The notes under the pieces are model-generated. The model saw only the letters and a program-made list of their open reading frames with translations, ran no database searches and was not told the origin of the DNA. The position numbers were made by a program, and so were the translations under genes. From NCBI GenBank assembly GCA_037102815.1, contig BTPP01000004.1:4712001-4776000 (forward strand): a stretch of 64,000 bases of DNA, in the 5' to 3' direction. The DNA is from Neurospora intermedia (lineage: Eukaryota; Ascomycota; Sordariomycetes; Sordariales; Sordariaceae). Shown here piece by piece: positions 59,530 to 64,000 of the stretch; positions within the stretch are counted from its first letter, which is position 1, and every line of letters begins with the position of its first letter.

Positions 59530-60011
59530 ATGGCCTTCTTCAACCAACAGATCCATATCCCGCATTCAGCTCCTCACCATCATCAGGTTGCTGTTCAACA
59601 TCCAGCCCCGGTCCAACACCAGGTCCCGGAAGTGCCTGTTCCGGTTCCTGTTCTCGGCACCGCGGGGCCAGCAGACGACCATGGTCCGCCCACTCCTCAT
59701 CCAGGGGCTAATCATCCCTCTGTAATCGCTCTCCACGACGTCGGAGACGATCTCGACGCAGAAGGGTTGCGGGAAATCCACAATGCCGCAGAATGATTTT
59801 GGACAACGGTGGAGTGGAGGTGCGATGCAACGCGAGTTCCTAGAAGGCACTTCGCGGTCGTTCGTTCCTCCAACATCTAGGCAACCGTCTGTTACTGGTT
59901 GCCCAGATTGCGATTCTGGTGCGCAAGTCCCGCGGTGAGGGAACTTGCTCGGGCTGCTACGCGCCAACTCGTTATGACGATGGTAGACTCTGCGAACGGT
60001 GCTTAGGTTAG
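59530..60011 (+). pseudogene. Type B Cys-module copy 5, decayed, TAG still at the Trp position
   Basis: ATG at 59530 opens MAFFNQQIHIPHSAPHHHQ, and 88 codons that include PHPGANHPSVIALHDV and end NAAE, then TGA. Relative to gene 4, a stretch coding the first Cys of the module is deleted and the frame is displaced. In the displaced frame, DNGGVEVRCNASS leads to TAG (59841-59843), then KALRGRSFLQHLGNRL, SRGEGTCSGCY, DDGRLCERC and a stop at 60011. The CxxH of gene 4 is FxxH here. A close sister of gene 4, probably non-functional. It shows that the TAG existed before this duplication, or was present in their common ancestor. Confidence 0.72.
59841..59843 (+). other. TAG at conserved Trp codon in the decayed type B copy
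   Basis: TCC TAG AAG; same aligned position as in the other type B genes. Confidence 0.6.
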
Positions 60012-60106
60012 GGCGTGGATGGAAGGATACTACCTCGAGCTTGCTTGCGAGGCAGTAAGTGCGCATTCTTCCGGCCTGAATATATGCTTAAGGGCTGAAG
60101 ACATGG

Positions 60107-60616
60107 ATGGATATTCTTTCATGGCCTTTGAAAGGAAACACCCGACACCGTAGCATACCGGTACAGAGAATATCTAGAAGTGGAATGATTCTTGGTATAG
60201 ATACCTTCCTTACTTCTAGTAACATAAACACCATTGATTACTCCAGGCATTATTACGGTAAGCAAGTGATATATCAACTGTCAAGGGGAATCATTCATGA
60301 GCCGATAATCCTGTACACTCTAGAGGTACAACTGTCCAGCAGTGGCTCCGGCCTAGGTCATAACGGGAACAATCTGGGTTTGGATTACAAGTTGCGAATT
60401 GTCCGAGACATCATACGCGCTGTCTGTGTGATATGGCTTGCAGGACGTTCGTTTAGAACATCCCAAGTACCTCAAGGTAGTAAAGTTGAAGATGGAAGTG
60501 GAAGGTTCCAGTCGTCACGGATTAAAGATCTCAAAGATCGTCTTGTTGTCCGTGGATACTGCGTCGGTGAGTGCACGAATATCCACGGCGATATACCGGT
60601 GACCTCTGGAGCATGA
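60107..60616 (+). CDS. Hypothetical protein, 169 aa
   Basis: ATG at 60107 opens an uninterrupted frame to 60616. Sequence features: MDILSWPLKGNTRHRSIP, a region with IIHEPIILYTLEVQL, and RIVRDIIRAVCVIWLAGRS, a moderately hydrophobic stretch too short and polar for a sure membrane helix. No Cys module and no recognised family. It sits between two type B copies and may be a fortuitous frame. Confidence 0.3.
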   Translation: MDILSWPLKGNTRHRSIPVQRISRSGMILGIDTFLTSSNINTIDYSRHYYGKQVIYQLSRGIIHEPIILYTLEVQLSSSGSGLGHNGNNLGLDYKLRIVRDIIRAVCVIWLAGRSFRTSQVPQGSKVEDGSGRFQSSRIKDLKDRLVVRGYCVGECTNIHGDIPVTSGA

Positions 60617-61012
60617 CACTCGCGCCTCACCGCCCTCCTACAAAGTTATTTTGAGCGTCGCTCTTTCCTACAAGAGCAGCGACGGGGGCAGGGCAAGCTG
60701 ACAAAAGGCAGGGGCGGGCAGGCAGTGGCCTAGGTGTCTCCATAAAGGTTTCGACCTGGATCAACCACACACATCAGGTTTACTTAGGTCTGATCTATTG
60801 ACAATTCACCAGCTCTTCTCCCACCATTTAAGGCGGTTCCCCTCGACTGTTCCTGAGCCTTTCTCGCTCTGCAACAAACTGAACAAGGCATCGAATTAAT
60901 TGACATTTCCAGACGTCAATCAATCGCTTGTATCGTCAGAACACGTTGAAACACCAAAGCGGGCCTCTTTGTCACTGTGAGCAGCGCGTTGGAAGCCACA
61001 TGCAGCTGCAAG
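60617..61012. promoter_or_regulatory. Upstream region of type B gene 6
   Basis: No gene. A TATA-like CCATTTAAGGCGG lies near 60825, about 190 bp before the ATG. The rest is 5' flank. Confidence 0.35.
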
Positions 61013-63077
61013 ATGGCTCAAGACAAAGAGAACCGCAGCAAGCTTCGCGCTAAGGAGGTTCGAGAGGTGAACCACCACGGTCGCGCCTCGGTCCCCTCTC
61101 AACCCACCCAGGGTGAGAACGTAGAGGTAAGGCCCCAAGGCAACCACGACTTGAGAGGTAGCGCCCGCTAATATCTTCATGTAGAGCCCCTCCGCCATTA
61201 CACAAGAGACCAGTGGCTTGGGAAATGACAACCCTCTTCCACCTGGATTCTCTCAGCAACATCACGCCGTTACGGCGCAGCGTTCCCAGCATCTGGCAAC
61301 ACCAAGGGCAAGGTTCTCCAATGTTTCTCTCCTGAGCCCTGTCAACAACTTGGACACGGGCACTCAGCACCAATTCAATCTTTCCCATGACAATCAATCC
61401 CCCTCTCTGAATCCCCTCGGAGACCACGATGTTCATTCTCAAATTGCCGAAGCCCCTCATCACCATCACGATGGAGAGCAGAACCAACAACCGCAAAACA
61501 ATCAACAGCAAAACTATCAACAACAAAACTATCAACAACAAAACTATCAACAACAAAACTATCAACAACAAAACTATCAACAACAAAACTATCAACAACA
61601 AAACTATCAACAACAAAACTATCAAGAGCAAAACAATCAACAGCAAGACCGACACCCCATCGCCAACCCTCTCGATGGCTACGCTTTTCATCCCAGTGTC
61701 GCGGGAGTCTCCCATCAGGGAGACCACAACCAGGTCTCTCTTCCTAACGGTTATGGTTCTAACATTGACCCTGATGTTGTGGGAGCCCCTTACTATCAGC
61801 AGCCTGGTCAATCTGCTCTCAACCAGCCAGCCAATTCATCGCAGAGTGCCAATTATGGAAACCTCCCCATGGCTTCGGGATTGAACCATCAAGCCGCGAA
61901 CGACTTTGAGGGAGTTGCAGTTCAACACTACGCGTATGCTGAGGAGCTTCAGTACATGCCCCTGGGTAGTGCTCAAGCCCAACCTGCTCCTCAATATGAC
62001 CCGAACTACTTCCAGGGCTTCCCAGTTCAACAGAATCGGCCTGCTCAGCAACCCCAGCCTGTGGGAATTGTGCAAGGCAATGAAGCTGCTCATCCGAACT
62101 ATATTCAAGGCGTCTCAGCTCAGCAGCTTTCTCAACAACTCCCGCCCTGGGGCATGGTGCAGGACATTCCAGCTGCTCATCAGAACACCTACCCATCTGC
62201 ATATCCCAACAACGTTTTGGCCGCTCAATCAATTGGTTTCCAGGCCAACCCACGTCAACAGCATCAACTGTCTCAGCAGCCACAAGTCGGCATGAACATG
62301 GCGCAAGGCATTCTAGCTGCTTATTACAACGACGTTGCAGCTGCTCAACCAACTGGCTTCGACGGCGTTCCACTTCAATGGCAACCCCCTCAGCAGCCTC
62401 AGCCTCAGCCCATGATGCAAGGCAGCCCAGCTGCTCATCCCAATCACCTTCCGGCTGCCCATCCGACTGCCTCCCATGTGCAGGTGGTCCCAGCTCAGCA
62501 GCAACAACTGCCTCAGGAATCCCAGCCCATGGACATGGTGGGGCCCATTCCGGCCTATGATCCTCTGGATCTTGGTATCCCCCAAGATCAGCCTAATCCC
62601 ATCATCCCTGGACCACCTCACCCGCAGGCCAACCACCCTGCGGTACTTGCTCTGGACCATATCGATCCGGACCAGGATATCAATGCGATCATCGATGCTG
62701 CAGCCAGTGTCCTCCATGCGGACCATCGACAGTGCCAGCACAAGTGGGTTGACGAGGACGATGTGGAACATCAATGCGCGGGCCATGCTTAGAAGGCTGG
62801 GCGCCGCATCAAGTTCTGTCTTCACCACCTCATCAACAGAATCGGCGCGGCCATGAAAGTCCGCATTTTACGACGCCTGGCCCGAGGCTACGGCACCTGT
62901 TCCGGCGATTACCGTCTGATGGAACGGGAGACGGGCACCCTTTGCCCTCGCTGCAAGGGGAGGGCAGCTGCTAGGCGAGAGGCGGCAGCAGCCGCGGCTG
63001 CCGCAAACGCTGCCGCAATGGTTCCTGGTAACCAAGGTCAGAAAGATTGGATGGCGGAGGGCAACGCCTTTCAGTAG
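61013..63077 (+). CDS. Type B Cys-module gene 6 with in-frame TAG at the Trp position, Gln-rich
   Basis: Exon 1 61013-61126 (38 codons), intron 61127-61184 (GTAAGG, CTAAT, TAG; phase 0), exon 2 from 61185. 573 aa to TAG at 62790-62792, then 94 open codons to 63077. The N-terminal 450 residues are Gln/Asn/Pro/His-rich, with about nine 15-bp repeats coding QQNYQ (61512-61640), a prion-like composition. Before the TAG: PHPQANHPAVLALDHIDP, IIDAAASVLHADHRQCQHKW, VEHQCAGHA. After it: KAGRRIKFCLHHLINRIG, RRLARGYGTCSGDYRL, ETGTLCPRC, then an Ala-rich helix. If recoded, 668 aa. The strongest example: a long tail after the stop keeps every module residue. Confidence 0.86.
61512..61640 (+). repeat. In-frame 15-bp tandem repeat (QQNYQ), about nine copies
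   Basis: Near-identical CAACAAAACTATCAA units inside type B gene 6; near-identity implies recent expansion or contraction. Confidence 0.9.
62790..62792 (+). other. Predicted recoded stop (TAG at conserved Trp codon), type B gene 6
   Basis: GCT TAG AAG; 94 open codons follow. Confidence 0.74.
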
Positions 63078-63521
63078 TTCGTACCATGGCTGGGTAGATT
63101 CATTGAGGAGAACGAACTTTGGGAGATTACCGCAGAGAGTCCTTTCTCTGGATCGATACCAGGACAAATGGAAAAGCAGAAGGAAAAAGCCAAGAGAAGA
63201 ACAAACAAAAACAAAAAAGCACACAAAAAAACAGCACGCCGGTCCTTTCAAAGAACCGGACAACACATGTATATAGCTGTAAATATAACCGAAATCGATC
63301 CCACAGCCACTAATCTGTTACCTCCAGAGTGTGATATAGACGTTTGTGATACCCTCCAACCTGCTCGTTTGGTCTCAGACCTGTTTCCCAGCTGAGGTAA
63401 CGGTTGTGTGGCATAGCTTCGCCTCCCAACTCCTCTCTCAACAGATACTTCGAGCCTTTGCTCTATCGAGTACTACCAAGAGGTAGGTACGTGTACCGCC
63501 TGGCCTATACCTACAAAGTGA
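63078..63521. other. Intergenic between type B gene 6 and its partial duplicate
   Basis: Lys-rich low-complexity frames (63119-63395) in A-rich DNA; no gene. Confidence 0.35.
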
Positions 63522-63782
63522 GAGGCAGGCAGGCGTATTATGTTCTGCCTTGACCACCTGGTGAATAGGATCTCTTCGGAGATGAAAGTTAACCTACTTA
63601 AATGATTTTCCCGCGGGGAGGGCTCCTGTTCCGGCGACTATCGCTGGATGCCCAGGGAGACGGGCACTCTTTGCGATTCATGTTGGGGAAGGGCCGCAGA
63701 GAGGCGTGAGACGGCGCGCCTGCTGCAGGAGGCAGCTGTTGCGATGGCTGGTGATCTGCCTATGGTCAGTCAGATGCTTTGA
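63522..63782 (+). pseudogene. 5'-truncated duplicate of the type B gene 6 module
   Basis: Reads EAGRRIMFCLDHLVNRIS, EMKVNLLK, then after a TGA (63600-63602) FSRGEGSCSGDYRWMPRETG, TLCDSCWGRAAERRE, ending at TGA 63780-63782. Aligns with the part of gene 6 that follows its TAG. The codon at the Trp position is TGA (63519-63521), and upstream sequence is not family-like, so only the second half was duplicated. Clearly a dead fragment; useful as an outgroup for dating. Confidence 0.7.
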
Positions 63783-64000
63783 CTGTAGGTGGTTCCTCCC
63801 TTGGTGACAGAGCATACTAGGTACTCGGACTTGCGAGGCTGAGATTGGGCTGAATAGGGTTCAAGTGTCCTTTTACCTCAAGGCATCATTAGATAAATAA
63901 GGCTCGTGTCTCCGAGCAATGAGGGGATGTCTGGAGTGAATCTTTTGGGGGGTTGCTTTGGATGATGGTGGGGGTGCCCAAAGCCGTTCCTGACATGACG
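63783..64000. other. Right edge; no gene seen
   Basis: GC-balanced, no repeat or frame of note. Confidence 0.3.

Noticed and set aside
61050-61811. 253-codon minus frame with a long LLIVLLLIVL run
   Set aside because: Antisense of the QQNYQ repeat; not a membrane protein.
48127-63077. Type B genes as simple RIP-made pseudogenes (TGG to TAG is a RIP product)
   Set aside because: RIP would hit many TpG/CpA sites. The long frames around the TAG are otherwise open and GC-balanced, and the downstream Cys/His pattern is kept. A single RIP event in an ancestor followed by duplication cannot be fully excluded.

Overview
The window looks like a chromosome segment of a filamentous ascomycete (Pezizomycotina). 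Short introns (about 50-90 nt) have GTRRGY donors, CTRAY branch points and YAG acceptors. Extremely TA-rich tracts filled with decayed transposons alternate sharply with GC-balanced DNA, the usual footprint of RIP (repeat-induced point mutation). I cannot name the species.

Layout. 1-18.3 kb is RIP-degraded repeat: two head-to-tail copies of a Tad1-like LINE, a minus-strand Ty3/Gypsy fossil, and the C-terminal half of a Mutator-like (MULE) transposase. 18.3-23.8 kb is GC-balanced with one clear gene (19495-20928, minus). 23786-26943 is a MULE with clean inverted ends and a 10-bp target duplication. From 28.7 kb to the right edge is a gene-poor accessory region dominated by one multigene family and by small inverted-repeat elements (31806-32335, 44277-44690, 49645-50274, 56633-57283), one of which carries a tRNA-derived SINE.

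The family. I count about 15 genes and remnants of a protein family that I do not recognise. Each member has a fast-changing N-terminal part rich in Q, N, P, H or S, then a compact Cys/His module that looks zinc-binding. In outline the module is C-x2-12-C, a Trp-Lys pair, C-x2-[CH]-L-x-N, a short helix, CS-x2-Y, then C-x2-C. Type A (CxxC/CSNCY form) occupies 29.5-39.2 kb on the plus strand and 40.9-50.8 kb on the minus strand. Type B (CxxHL/GTCSGDY form) occupies 48.1-63.8 kb on the plus strand. A divergent member lies at 19495-20928.

The main result. In type B the conserved Trp codon TGG (intact at 52507, and TGG in every well-preserved type A copy) is replaced by an in-frame TAG at the same aligned position in four long genes and one decayed copy (48653, 55399, 58586, 62790, 59841). 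The second half of the module continues in the same frame for 59-108 codons with its Cys/His pattern intact. TAG and TGG differ by one A/G. This is the pattern expected for genes that need A-to-I mRNA editing (UAG read as UGG), as known from sexual-stage Sordariomycetes; stop-codon read-through is the alternative. If correct, this is a tandem family whose complete zinc module exists only after recoding, and so perhaps only at one life stage.
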